DNA of 64,000 bases from RH-AL1 sp965198715 (GTDB lineage: Bacteria > Pseudomonadota > Alphaproteobacteria > Rhizobiales > Beijerinckiaceae): positions 248,001 to 312,000 of the forward strand of contig CBDAPV010000002.1 of the NCBI GenBank assembly GCA_965198715.1. The letters run 5' to 3'. The notes below the pieces were generated by a model. That model was not told the DNA's origin and did no database searches. It worked only from the letters and a program-made list of their open reading frames with translations. This document shows, one piece after another, positions 42,504-51,780 of this stretch. Each line of letters begins with the position of its first letter. The first letter of the stretch is position 1. The position numbers and the translations under genes are program-made.

Positions 42504-43520
42504 TCAACTCGCCAGCAGCTCCTTGAGTGCCGCGTCGAGCACGGCGATGTCGTCGGGGCTGGTGCCGGGGCCGCCAGCGAAATGGCCCCAGAACGTGTCG
42601 ACGATCCGCAGCTCGGCGTTGGGCATGAGCCTGGCCTCGATCGCGTTGTCCTCGGGCGGAAAGTAGAGGTCGGTCGAGGCCGGCATCAGGATCGCCTTGG
42701 CCTTGATCGCGCCGAGAGCCTTGGTCATGTCGCCGCCGTACATGTCGTTTGCGCTGATGTCACCGTGCTGCCAGGTCCACAGCATGCCGAGGAGGTTGTT
42801 GGCGTCGCGCTCGAGGAACAGTCCCTCCCAGAAGCCGACGAGGAAGTCCTCGAGGCTGGCGTAGCCCATGATCTTGAGGTCGGCCTCCTCGCGGTAGAAG
42901 GTCTGCGACAGGCCCCAGCCGGCGTAGACGCGGCCGAAGGCGCGCAGCCCCTTGCTTGGCGGTTCCTTGTACCAGCCGTCAGCGAAGGCGGCGTCGGCCA
43001 TCAGCGCCGCCTTGGCGCCTTCGAGGAAGACGAAGTTGTGCCGCGAGCACTTGGCCGAGCCTTGGAACGGCAGGATACGCTGCACCATGTCGGGGTACAT
43101 GCAGCCCCAATGATAGGTCTGCAGCGCGCCCATCGACCAGCCGGTGACGAGCGGCAGCGTCGCGATGCCGAAATGCTCGGTGACGAGGCGGTGCTGCTGC
43201 CTGACGTTGTCGTAGGCCGTCACGCGGGGAAAGCGCGGGCCGGCCCAGGCGCCCTTGGTGTTGCTCGGCGAGGACGACAGGCCGTTGCAGAACATGTTGG
43301 GAATGATGATGAAGTACTTGGCCGGGTCGAGCGCCTTGCCCTCGCCGATGAGCCATTCGTTTTCGTAATGCTGCCCGGAGTACCATGTCGGATAGACGAT
43401 GGCGTTGGTCTTGTCGGCGTTGAGCGAGCCGAAGGTCTTGTAGGCCAGTTTGGCAGCCCGCAGCGTGGCGCCGGATTGAAGCACGACGTCGCCGCAATCG
43501 TAGACTTGGTAGTCGGACAT
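42504..43520 (-). CDS. Homoserine O-acetyltransferase-like alpha/beta hydrolase
   Basis: 338 residues, start MSDYQVYDCGDVVLQSGATL. The nucleophile Ser is in TGWSMGALQTYHWG, the acid Asp in ASTDLYFPPEDN and the His in WGHFAGGPG, the MetX-like triad. KLAYKTFGSLNADKTNAIVY is the typical N-terminal strand region. Yet true MetX proteins are longer and lie in methionine loci; placement after formamidase suggests an amide- or ester-related hydrolase or acyltransferase instead. It begins 58 bases after the FmdB gene. Confidence 0.8.
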   Translation of the reverse strand: MSDYQVYDCGDVVLQSGATLRAAKLAYKTFGSLNADKTNAIVYPTWYSGQHYENEWLIGEGKALDPAKYFIIIPNMFCNGLSSSPSNTKGAWAGPRFPRVTAYDNVRQQHRLVTEHFGIATLPLVTGWSMGALQTYHWGCMYPDMVQRILPFQGSAKCSRHNFVFLEGAKAALMADAAFADGWYKEPPSKGLRAFGRVYAGWGLSQTFYREEADLKIMGYASLEDFLVGFWEGLFLERDANNLLGMLWTWQHGDISANDMYGGDMTKALGAIKAKAILMPASTDLYFPPEDNAIEARLMPNAELRIVDTFWGHFAGGPGTSPDDIAVLDAALKELLAS

Positions 43521-43578
43521 CACGGCTCCTGTGCGCGCGGATGATCGCAGCGAGAGGCTCGCCGCGATCGCCAATTCA

Positions 43579-43899
43579 TCAGTGACTGATCATCCAGGGG
43601 CGCCGTCCGGCGAACGACTTCGCCGCACCGGCTGCGGCGGCAGGGCGCTTGGACGGGCTGCAGCAACCGCACCCGGAGGGATGCGCGCCGAACGAGCGCC
43701 GCGGCTCGTGGCGCGAGCGCTCGTTGACGGCCATGCCGCGGCGCAGCCCGGCGTCCATGCCGGCGATCGCCGGGGCGTTGAGGATCGCGCGCGGCGCCGG
43801 CGCGCCGCAGTCGCACTCGGACGGCTGGGCGTAGTCCGCCATCGCCGCGAAGGCGGTGAAAGGCCCGCAGCTCGGGCAATCGTAATCGTAGATCGGCAT
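43579..43899 (-). CDS. fmdB: FmdB-type zinc ribbon protein
   Basis: 106 residues. An N-terminal zinc ribbon MPIYDYDCPSCGPFTAF with CxxC and a second CxC pair (SECDCGAP) matches the FmdB family, a putative regulator of formamidase. The tail is Arg/Ala-rich with an extra Cys cluster (GCGCCSPSK). It starts 12 bases after the formamidase stop. Confidence 0.85.
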   Translation of the reverse strand: MPIYDYDCPSCGPFTAFAAMADYAQPSECDCGAPAPRAILNAPAIAGMDAGLRRGMAVNERSRHEPRRSFGAHPSGCGCCSPSKRPAAAAGAAKSFAGRRPWMISH

Positions 43900-43911
43900 C
43901 GCTTCGCCCCC

Positions 43912-45141
43912 TCAGAGGTCGGGGGCGGTCGGCAGCACCACGCTGCCGTCGAGGAACTTGGTCGGGCCGGCCATGCCCGGGTTGATGTCGAAGTCGAAGA
44001 TCTCGGTCGGGATCCACAGCGTGGCGCAGGCGTTGGGCACGTCGACCACGCCGGAGATGTGGCCCTGCACCGGCGCCGTGCCGAGGATCGAGTAGACCTG
44101 CTCGCCGGAATAGCCGAACTTCTTCAGGTATTCGATCGCGGCGAGGCAGGCTTGGCGGTAGGCCACGCCGACGTCGAGGTAGTACTGCTTGCCCATTTCG
44201 TCGACGGAGATGCCATCGAAGATGAGGAAGTCGGTGTAGTTCGGCTTGATCGGGCTCGGCTTGAAGATCGGGCTCTTGATGCCGTACTTGGCCATGCCGT
44301 CCTTTATCACCTCGACCTTGAGGTGCAGCCAGCCGGCCATCTCGACGGCGCCGCAGAAGGTGATCTCGCCGTCGCCCTGGCTGAAGTGCAGGTCGCCCAT
44401 CGAGAGGCCCGCGCCGGGCACGTAGACCGGGAAGTAGATCTTCGAGCCGCGCGACAGGTCCTTGATGTCCATGTTGCCGCCGTGCTCGCGCGGCGGCACG
44501 GTGCGGGCGCCGGCGGCGGCGGCCTTGTCGCGGGCCTCGCCCTTGAGGCTGCCCATGTGCGCCGTCGGCGCGAAGGGCGCGTTGGCGACGCCGGTCGGAT
44601 GGTCGGGGTTGGCGGCGATGAAGTCGGTCTCGCGCTTGTTCCACAGATCGAGCAGCTTGGGATCGGGCAGGCAGCCGATCAGGCCGGGGTGCACCAGGCC
44701 GGCGAAGCTCACGCCCGGCACGTGGCGCGAGCTCGTGTACATGCCCTTGATGTCCCAGATCGACTTCTGCGCCGTCGGGAAATGGTCGGTGAGGAAGCCG
44801 CCGCCGTTCTTCTTCGAGAAGGCGCCGTTGAAGCCCCATTCGGAACCGGTCTTGGTGCCGATGTCGAGGATGTCGACGACAAGCAGGTCGCCCGGCTCGG
44901 CGCCGGCGACGCCGATCGGGCCGGAGAGAAAATGAACGATGGAGAGGTCGATGTCGCGGACGTCGGAGGCGTCGTCGTCGTTCTTGATGAAGCCGCCGGT
45001 CCAGTCGTAGGTCTCGATGACGAAGTCGTCGCCGGGCTTCACCGTCGCCACCATCGGGATGTCGGGGTGCCAGCGGTTGTGAACCATCTCGTTGTCGTAG
45101 GCCGACTGCGAGAGATCCACCTTGATCAAGGTCTCGGTCAT
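43912..45141 (-). CDS. fmdA: Formamidase
   Basis: 409 residues, start MTETLIKVDLSQSAYDNEMV at 45141. FmdA/AmiF-like acetamidase/formamidase fold that hydrolyses formamide to formate and ammonia. Landmarks are HNRWHPDIPMVATVKPGDDF, GVSFAGLVHPGLIGCLPDP, REHGGNMDIKDLSRGSKIYF and DLHFSQGDGEITFCGAVEM, all typical of the FmdA family. The CHASE-type Cys in IGCLPD is kept. The gene directly follows the Urt-like transporter genes, so transported amides would be cleaved here. Confidence 0.93.
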   Translation of the reverse strand: MTETLIKVDLSQSAYDNEMVHNRWHPDIPMVATVKPGDDFVIETYDWTGGFIKNDDDASDVRDIDLSIVHFLSGPIGVAGAEPGDLLVVDILDIGTKTGSEWGFNGAFSKKNGGGFLTDHFPTAQKSIWDIKGMYTSSRHVPGVSFAGLVHPGLIGCLPDPKLLDLWNKRETDFIAANPDHPTGVANAPFAPTAHMGSLKGEARDKAAAAGARTVPPREHGGNMDIKDLSRGSKIYFPVYVPGAGLSMGDLHFSQGDGEITFCGAVEMAGWLHLKVEVIKDGMAKYGIKSPIFKPSPIKPNYTDFLIFDGISVDEMGKQYYLDVGVAYRQACLAAIEYLKKFGYSGEQVYSILGTAPVQGHISGVVDVPNACATLWIPTEIFDFDINPGMAGPTKFLDGSVVLPTAPDL

Positions 45142-45208
45142 GCTGCATCCTTTCCCAGATCTCGACGAAAGCAAAACGACTCGTGCCGCCGAGCGGACAC
45201 CAATCGGT

Positions 45209-45910
45209 CTATACCGACAGGAAACTGGAGATCCTGGCGCCGTTTATGGCGTCGCCCGCTTCCTCGTGGACGAGCTCGCCGTTCTCGATGACCACGACGC
45301 GATCGGCGACGTCGAGCGCGAAGCTCAGCACCTGCTCCGACACCAGGATCGAGAGGCCACGCTGGTCGCGGATGCGCTTCAGCGTGCGTGCCATCTCGCG
45401 GATGATGGAAGGTTGGATGCCCTCGGTCGGCTCGTCGAGCAGCAGCACCTTGGGCTCGCTGGCCAACGCCCGGGCAATCGCGAGCTGCTGCTGCTGGCCG
45501 CCGGAGAGGTTGCCGCCGCGGCGCTTGCGCATTTCCTTGAGCACCGGGAAGAGCTCGTAAATCTCGGCAACGACCGAGCCCTTCTTGGCCTTGCCAAGCC
45601 CCGTCTCGATGTTCTCCTCGACAGTCATCGAGGAAAAGACCATTCGCCCTTGCGGCACGTAGGCGATGCCCTTCGCAACGCGCTGATAGCTTTTCAAGCC
45701 ACCGATTTCGGCGCCGTCGATCCTCACGCCACCGCGTTTGATCGGCAAAAGCCCGATGAGCGCCTTCATGAGCGTGGTCTTGCCCATGCCGTTGCGGCCC
45801 ATCAGTGCGACGATCTCGTTCTGCGCGAGTGCCAACTTCAGACCGTGCAGCACCTCGCTCTGGCCGTAGGCAACGTGAAGGTCATCAACGACCAGGACGG
45901 ATGAAGACAA
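45209..45910 (-). CDS. urtE: Branched-chain-type ABC transporter ATPase (UrtE-like)
   Basis: 233-residue ATPase with Walker A GRNGMGKTTLMK, signature LSGGQQQQLAIARAL and Walker B KVLLLDEPTEGIQP, the GIQP ending being characteristic of UrtE. YGQSEVLHGLKLAL begins the domain. It energises import of urea or short amides together with UrtD. It starts 20 bases after urtD. Confidence 0.9.
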   Translation of the reverse strand: MSSSVLVVDDLHVAYGQSEVLHGLKLALAQNEIVALMGRNGMGKTTLMKALIGLLPIKRGGVRIDGAEIGGLKSYQRVAKGIAYVPQGRMVFSSMTVEENIETGLGKAKKGSVVAEIYELFPVLKEMRKRRGGNLSGGQQQQLAIARALASEPKVLLLDEPTEGIQPSIIREMARTLKRIRDQRGLSILVSEQVLSFALDVADRVVVIENGELVHEEAGDAINGARISSFLSV

Positions 45911-45930
45911 TGGCAGCCCCAGCGTGGTGT

Positions 45931-46683
<753 letters not shown>

Positions 46684-46687
46684 GGGC

Positions 46688-47821
46688 CTATTCCGCCGGC
46701 TGCTGGAGGGCGTCGGCCGGATCGTCTTTGACGATCCGAGCGCCGAGAAGTTTTTTCACGCGCGCTTCCAGCGTCGAGCGATAGATGCCGGCAAGCCCGT
46801 TGGGGAACAGAAGCACCACGCCGATGAAAAGCGCGCCGAGGCCGAACAGCCAGAGCTGCGGGAAGCTCTCCGACAAGCTCGTCTTGGCGTAGTTGACGAG
46901 CAGGGTGCCGTAGATCGCGCCGAACAGCGAGTAGCGCCCGCCGACGGCGGCGTAGATCACCATCTCGATCGAGGGCGTGATGCCGACGAAGGACGGCGAC
47001 ATGAAGCCGACCTGCAGCGTGAACATCGCGCCGCCGATCGCTGCGAACAATGCTGCGACGGAGAAGGCGAAGACCTGGAAGCCGGCTACAGAATAGCCTG
47101 AGAAGCGCACTCTATCGACCTTGCTGCGCATCGCGACGAGGATCCGGCCGAGCTTTGAGCGCGTGATGTATTGCCCGATCAGCAGCACGCCGAGGAGCAG
47201 CGCGACGTTGACGAAATAGAGCACCGTATGGGCGTGATCGGTCCGGATGTCCCAGCCGTTGAACGTGCGCAGGTCGGTAATCCCGTTGACGCCGCCGGTG
47301 TAGCCCTGCTGGCCGATGATGAGGATCGTCAGGATCGAGGCCACAGCCTGCGTGATGATGGCGAAGTAGACTCCGCCGACGCGGCGCTTGAACATCGCGT
47401 AGCTGAGGATTGCGGCAAGCAAGGTCGGAACCGCGAGCACGAGAATAAGGGTCAGCGGCAAGCTTCTGAAAGGCACCCAGAGCGCGGGAAGCGAGGTGAT
47501 CTGGTTCCAATCCATGAAGTCGGGAATGCCGGGCGTCGACTGGATCTTCGTGTTGGCGACGCTAGAGGCTTCGAGCTTCAGATACATCGCCATGCAGTAG
47601 CCGCCGAGGCCGAAGAACACGCCCTGGCCCAGGCTGAGGATGCCGCCGTAGCCCCAGCAGATCACGAGGCCGACGGCGACGAAGGCGTAGGTCAGGTACT
47701 TGCCGAGAAGATTGAGCCGAAACGGATCGAGCAGCGCCGGGAAGATCACGATGAGCACGATCGCAAGCACGGCAAAGTTCAGCCAGCCGGCGCGCCCGAA
47801 GAAGCTTGTACCATTGGGCAT
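46688..47821 (-). CDS. urtC: Branched-chain-type ABC transporter permease (UrtC-like)
   Basis: 377-residue permease, start MPNGTSFFGRAGWLNFAVLA with GAGG upstream. About nine membrane segments, with YAFVAVGLVICWGYGGILSL and GVFFGLGGYCMAMYLKLEA near the N-terminus and GYTGGVNGITDL in the periplasmic loop, both typical of UrtC. The C-terminus AARVKK-like tail is basic. Overlapping open frame further upstream is antisense noise. Confidence 0.9.
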   Translation of the reverse strand: MPNGTSFFGRAGWLNFAVLAIVLIVIFPALLDPFRLNLLGKYLTYAFVAVGLVICWGYGGILSLGQGVFFGLGGYCMAMYLKLEASSVANTKIQSTPGIPDFMDWNQITSLPALWVPFRSLPLTLILVLAVPTLLAAILSYAMFKRRVGGVYFAIITQAVASILTILIIGQQGYTGGVNGITDLRTFNGWDIRTDHAHTVLYFVNVALLLGVLLIGQYITRSKLGRILVAMRSKVDRVRFSGYSVAGFQVFAFSVAALFAAIGGAMFTLQVGFMSPSFVGITPSIEMVIYAAVGGRYSLFGAIYGTLLVNYAKTSLSESFPQLWLFGLGALFIGVVLLFPNGLAGIYRSTLEARVKKLLGARIVKDDPADALQQPAE

Positions 47822-47831
47822 GATAGCCTCC

Positions 47832-48758
47832 TCAGCGACGGACTTTGAGTACGAACAGCCCCTGCGGTCGCAGCATGAGCAGCCCGACGACGAGGAGCAG
47901 CGTAATGACGGCCGCCATCGATCCCGACAGGAAGAATTCGAGCGTCGACTGCGTCTGCGAGATCGTGAAGGCCGACGCGATGGTGCCAACGAGGCTCTGC
48001 GCGCCGCCGAAAACCACGATGAGAAAGGCGTTGACGATGTAAAGCTGGCCGGAGGTCGGGCCGGTTGAGCCGATCATGGTGAAGGCGGCGCCCGCGATCC
48101 CGGCAATCCCGCAGCCGATGCCGAAGGTGTAGCGGTCGACGCGCTCCGTGTTGATGCCGACCGCACCGGCGATCGGGCGGTTTTGGACCACGGCGCGGAC
48201 CGAACGGCCCCAGCGCGAGCGATACATCAGGTAGCCGACGCCGATCGTGATGAGGATCGTGAGCCCCATGATGATCATGCCGTTGATCGGGATCTGGATG
48301 GAGTCGGTCGCCTGCCAGGAGCCGAGCATCCATTGCGGCAACTCGACGCCAACCTCGCGGGCGCCGAACACGGAGCGATAAACCTGCTGCAGGATGAGGC
48401 TCAGGCCCCACGTCGCCAACAGCGTGTCGAGCGGGCGATGATAGAGGCGCCGGATCAGGCTCCATTCGACGAGGAGGCCGAGCGCCCCCGAGACGATGAA
48501 GGCCAGCACGATGGCGACAAAGAAGTAGATCCCGAAGAGCGCCGGTGCGTAAATCTGGAACGCTTGCGACGTCAAGTACGTCACGTAGGCGCCCAGGATC
48601 ATGAACTCGCCATGCGCCATGTTGATGACGCCCATCTGCCCAAAGATGATGGCCAGCCCGAGCGCCATCAGCACGAACACGGAAAACAGGATCAACCCTG
48701 CAAAGCCCTGCATGACGAAGATGGAGCCGAGATCACCGAAGGAATATCCGCCTAGCAT
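47832..48758 (-). CDS. urtB: Branched-chain-type ABC transporter permease (UrtB-like)
   Basis: 308-residue permease of the LivH/UrtB family with about eight membrane segments. ALGLAIIFGQMGVINMAHGE is the diagnostic first cytoplasmic motif, followed by LLVEWSLIRRLYHRPLDTLL and SRWGRSVRAVVQNRPIAGAV. It pairs with UrtC to form the channel. The N-terminal periplasmic extension seen in cyanobacterial UrtB is absent. Confidence 0.9.
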   Translation of the reverse strand: MLGGYSFGDLGSIFVMQGFAGLILFSVFVLMALGLAIIFGQMGVINMAHGEFMILGAYVTYLTSQAFQIYAPALFGIYFFVAIVLAFIVSGALGLLVEWSLIRRLYHRPLDTLLATWGLSLILQQVYRSVFGAREVGVELPQWMLGSWQATDSIQIPINGMIIMGLTILITIGVGYLMYRSRWGRSVRAVVQNRPIAGAVGINTERVDRYTFGIGCGIAGIAGAAFTMIGSTGPTSGQLYIVNAFLIVVFGGAQSLVGTIASAFTISQTQSTLEFFLSGSMAAVITLLLVVGLLMLRPQGLFVLKVRR

Positions 48759-48788
48759 GGGACGCCTCTTCGTTGGAGCACGAACAAC

Positions 48789-50045
48789 CTACTGGTAGCC
48801 TTTAGGGAAGGGATTGGGCTCGATAAGGTCCGAGGTGTAGACGATGTCGAATTGCCCGTCGGGCAAGGCCCGGCCGACACGAGAACGCGACCAGAGGTGA
48901 TGGTTGGGGTGGATCTTCACGTAGCCTTCGGGCGCGTTCTTCATCTCGATGCCCGGCGACGCCGCCACCAGCTTGTCGACATCGAAGCTCCCGGCCTTCT
49001 CCACCGCCATCTTCCAAAGAAAGGGCGAGAGATAAGCGGCCTGCTGTGGGTCGCCAATCACGGCATTGGGTCCCCACATCGCCTTGTAGGCCGCGACGAA
49101 GGCCTTGTTCGCCGGATTATCGATCGACTGGAAGTACTTCATGCAGCTGTAGGCGCCGGCATAGTTCTCGCCGCCGATGCCGTGAATCTCGTCTTCGGTC
49201 ACGGCCAACCCGACGAGCAGCTGCTTGCTGAGATCGATGCCGGCCGACTTGAGCTGCTTGTAGAGCGAGACGTTGGAGCCCCCCACCACGGTGGAGAAGA
49301 TGACGTCTGGCTTCTTCAGCTTGATCTTGTTGATGACGGTGTTGAATTGCGTGGTGCCGAGCGGAAAATAATCCTCGCCGACGACCTTGCCCTTGAGCAC
49401 GTTGTCGATGTGCTTGCCGGCGATCTTGTTCGAGGTCCGCGGCCAGATGTAGTCCGAGCCGATGAAGTAGAAGGTCTTGGCCTTCTTCTCCTTGCCGAGC
49501 CAGTTCAGCACCGCCAGCGTCTGCTGCGTCGCCTCCTGGCCGGTGTAGATCACGTTCTTCGACTGCTCAAGGCCCTCATAGAACGTCGGATAGTAGAGGA
49601 TTCCATCGTACTGTTCAAACACCGGGAGCACGGCCTTGCGCGAGGCGGAGGTGAAGCAGCCGTAGACCGCCGCGCACTTGTCGCTGACCAGGAGCTTGCG
49701 CGCTTTTTCAGCGAAGGTCGGCCAATCGCTGGCGCCGTCTTCCTGGATGATCTTGATCTGCCGACCGAGCACGCCGCCGGCGGCGTTGATCTGGGAGATC
49801 GCGAGCTTCTCGGCCTCGACGGCACCTGTCTCCGAGATCGCCATCGTGCCGGTGATCGAGTGCAGGATGCCAACTGTTACGGCATCGTCGGTGACGGCCA
49901 GACCGGTCGTGTTGACGGCGCTCGTCGGATGCGGGGTAGCCCGTGCGCTCGAAGCCAGCAGCAAGGTCGAGGATGCTGCCAGGCCACCCAGAAGTGCCCG
50001 GCGGCGGTCGAGGACTATGGAGTCGCGCGTCTTGCCGTCTGTCAT
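48789..50045 (-). CDS. urtA: Urea/short-chain amide ABC transporter binding protein, copy 1
   Basis: 418 residues, start MTDGKTRDSIVLDRRRALLG. A twin-Arg-type leader (DRRRALLGGLAASSTLLLAS) precedes the mature protein. VTVGILHSITGTMAISETGA, AEKLAISQINAAGGVLGR and VLPVFEQYDGILYYPTFYEG are hallmarks of UrtA/FmdD-type periplasmic binding proteins. It binds urea or amides for UrtBCDE. A second, similar protein is encoded at 51781. Its promoter region has the palindrome at 50118. It starts the transporter operon on the left side of the amidase gene. Confidence 0.92.
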   Translation of the reverse strand: MTDGKTRDSIVLDRRRALLGGLAASSTLLLASSARATPHPTSAVNTTGLAVTDDAVTVGILHSITGTMAISETGAVEAEKLAISQINAAGGVLGRQIKIIQEDGASDWPTFAEKARKLLVSDKCAAVYGCFTSASRKAVLPVFEQYDGILYYPTFYEGLEQSKNVIYTGQEATQQTLAVLNWLGKEKKAKTFYFIGSDYIWPRTSNKIAGKHIDNVLKGKVVGEDYFPLGTTQFNTVINKIKLKKPDVIFSTVVGGSNVSLYKQLKSAGIDLSKQLLVGLAVTEDEIHGIGGENYAGAYSCMKYFQSIDNPANKAFVAAYKAMWGPNAVIGDPQQAAYLSPFLWKMAVEKAGSFDVDKLVAASPGIEMKNAPEGYVKIHPNHHLWSRSRVGRALPDGQFDIVYTSDLIEPNPFPKGYQ

Positions 50046-50117
50046 CTCATCTCGATCCACGGCGTGTCGCTCACGTTTAAGCCAGCAAACCATGGCGGAG
50101 TCGGCGGATGGGCGACA

Positions 50118-50133
50118 TACGTAGGATCGCGTA
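50118..50133 (-). promoter_or_regulatory. Palindromic operator candidate upstream of binding protein 1
   Basis: TACGTAGGATCGCGTA, an imperfect palindrome with TACG/CGTA ends, 72 bases before the start codon. ACCATGGCG follows at 50089-50097. Both elements recur at the same mutual distance upstream of the second binding-protein gene (53108-53123 and 53079-53087). Confidence 0.65.
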
Positions 50134-50157
50134 GACTTTGCTTCCGCCGCGTCTCGA

Positions 50158-51696
50158 TCAAAGCGCCGGTGCCTTGCGATGGTGCGTCGCCTGTTCGTAG
50201 GCGAAGGCGAGCGACAGCAGCGCCGCCTCGCTCCATTCCGCGCCGATGAAGATCAAGCCGAATGGCGAGCCGGACGCGTAGGCGCCTGCCGGCACGGTGA
50301 CGCCGGGCAATCCTGCGATGTTGATCTCGCACACGCAGGTCTCGCGGATCGTTCCCGGGCCTCGCAGCGGTGGCAGTTCGCAGCGCATCTGCGGGTACAC
50401 GAGCGCGTCGAGGTCGTGGCGCGTCATGACGTCGGTGAAGATCGCGAGGTAACGCTCGCGTAGGGCGACGAAGCCGGAGAGGTCAGGCGGCGCCCAAGGA
50501 TCGCTGCGACAGGCCTCGAACCCAGGCAGTTGCGCCATGTAGGCGAGCACGCCGCCGGGTGCGAAGGGATCTTCCGCCGCCGTCGCCGCGGCGAACATTG
50601 CGTAGGAGCGCAGCGAGGCGGCCGGTCCCATGCGCCGAAGGTAGAATTCCATGTCGTAGGGCAGCGATTCCATGCCCCGCGCGTCGAAGGTGTCGAGCCC
50701 CGGCGCTGGCAGGGCTAGTGCGGCGAAGCCCGAGCCGGCGAACGGATCCTCGACGAGCGCCGCGCCGGCGTCGACGAGCTCCTCGCGCGCGCGCGCGTAG
50801 AGCGCCGCCGCCTCGTCCGAGAGCGGCAGGTCGCGCCAGCCCGGGCCATAGAGCCCGAGGCGCTTGCCCCTCAGCGCGTTGGCGGAGAGGCCGGCCGCGT
50901 AGCCGTCGCGCGGCACCTTGCCGATGGCCGCGACGGTCTTGGGATCATCGGCGGTGTAGCCGGCGAGCACGTCGAGCACGACCGCCGCGTCTCTGACGCA
51001 TCGGGCGATCGGCCCAACGACGTCGCGCGTGCTGCCGGCGAGCGGCATGACGCCGGCGTTGGGCACGAGCGCGAAGGTTGGCTTGACGCCGACGAGGTCC
51101 TGCGCCGAGGCCGGGTTCTGAATCGAGCCGCCGGTCTCCTCGGCGAGGCCGAGCACGCAGAGGCTGGCGGCGACCGCCGCCGCCGTGCCGGCAGTGCTGC
51201 CGCCGGGCTTTCGCTCCGGCACGACGACGTTGAGGGTCGGGCCGGCCCAGCTGTCGTTGGCGTGGCTGCCGGTGGCGCTCAGCACCGGCACGTTGGTCTT
51301 GCCCAGGATCACCGCGCCGGCGGCGCGCAGACGCGCCACGACGGGCGCATCGATGGCGGGCGTGAGGTCGGTGCCGCCGGCCTTCGACGATAGAAAATGC
51401 CAGCCGCCGGTGCTCGGCAGGCCGGCCATGTCCATCGTGTCCTTGACCACCACCGGGACTCCGGCGAGCGGCCCGAGAGGCTCGCCGGCGGCACGGCGCG
51501 CGTCGATGGCGCGCGCCTCGACGAGCGCCGCCTCGTTCATGGTGATGATGGCGTTGTAGGTCGGGTTCAACGCCGCGATGCGTCCAAGGAAGGCGCGCGT
51601 CAGCGCTTCGGCGGTGACGCCGCGGGCAAAGGTGGCTCTCGCGCCGTCAACGCTCATCTCGATGGCGAGAGCGGCGGCGTCCATGCTGTCGGTCAT
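50158..51696 (-). CDS. Amidase signature family enzyme
   Basis: 512 residues, start MTDSMDAAALAIEMSVDGAR at 51696. Amidase signature hydrolase with catalytic Lys in VVVKDTMDMAG, cis-Ser in PGGSTAGTAAAVAA and nucleophile Ser in ETGGSIQNPAS; the usual GGSSGG stretch is changed to GGSTAG. It probably releases ammonia from an amide. It lies between the two binding-protein genes and 84 bases after the second, likely co-transcribed with it. Actual substrate unknown. Confidence 0.88.
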   Translation of the reverse strand: MTDSMDAAALAIEMSVDGARATFARGVTAEALTRAFLGRIAALNPTYNAIITMNEAALVEARAIDARRAAGEPLGPLAGVPVVVKDTMDMAGLPSTGGWHFLSSKAGGTDLTPAIDAPVVARLRAAGAVILGKTNVPVLSATGSHANDSWAGPTLNVVVPERKPGGSTAGTAAAVAASLCVLGLAEETGGSIQNPASAQDLVGVKPTFALVPNAGVMPLAGSTRDVVGPIARCVRDAAVVLDVLAGYTADDPKTVAAIGKVPRDGYAAGLSANALRGKRLGLYGPGWRDLPLSDEAAALYARAREELVDAGAALVEDPFAGSGFAALALPAPGLDTFDARGMESLPYDMEFYLRRMGPAASLRSYAMFAAATAAEDPFAPGGVLAYMAQLPGFEACRSDPWAPPDLSGFVALRERYLAIFTDVMTRHDLDALVYPQMRCELPPLRGPGTIRETCVCEINIAGLPGVTVPAGAYASGSPFGLIFIGAEWSEAALLSLAFAYEQATHHRKAPAL

Positions 51697-51780
51697 ACGT
51701 TTGAGATCCACCGTGCCGATCGTGACCGCGACGACCGGGCAAAGCGGTCTCACCGCCTCGCCCGCCCGATCCTCGCAGCT

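Noticed and set aside
50046..50117. Search for a sigma-54 promoter (TGGC-N8-TTGC) in front of the transporter operon
   Set aside because: No match with correct GG and GC spacing was found between the palindrome and the start codon, nor in front of the second binding-protein gene.
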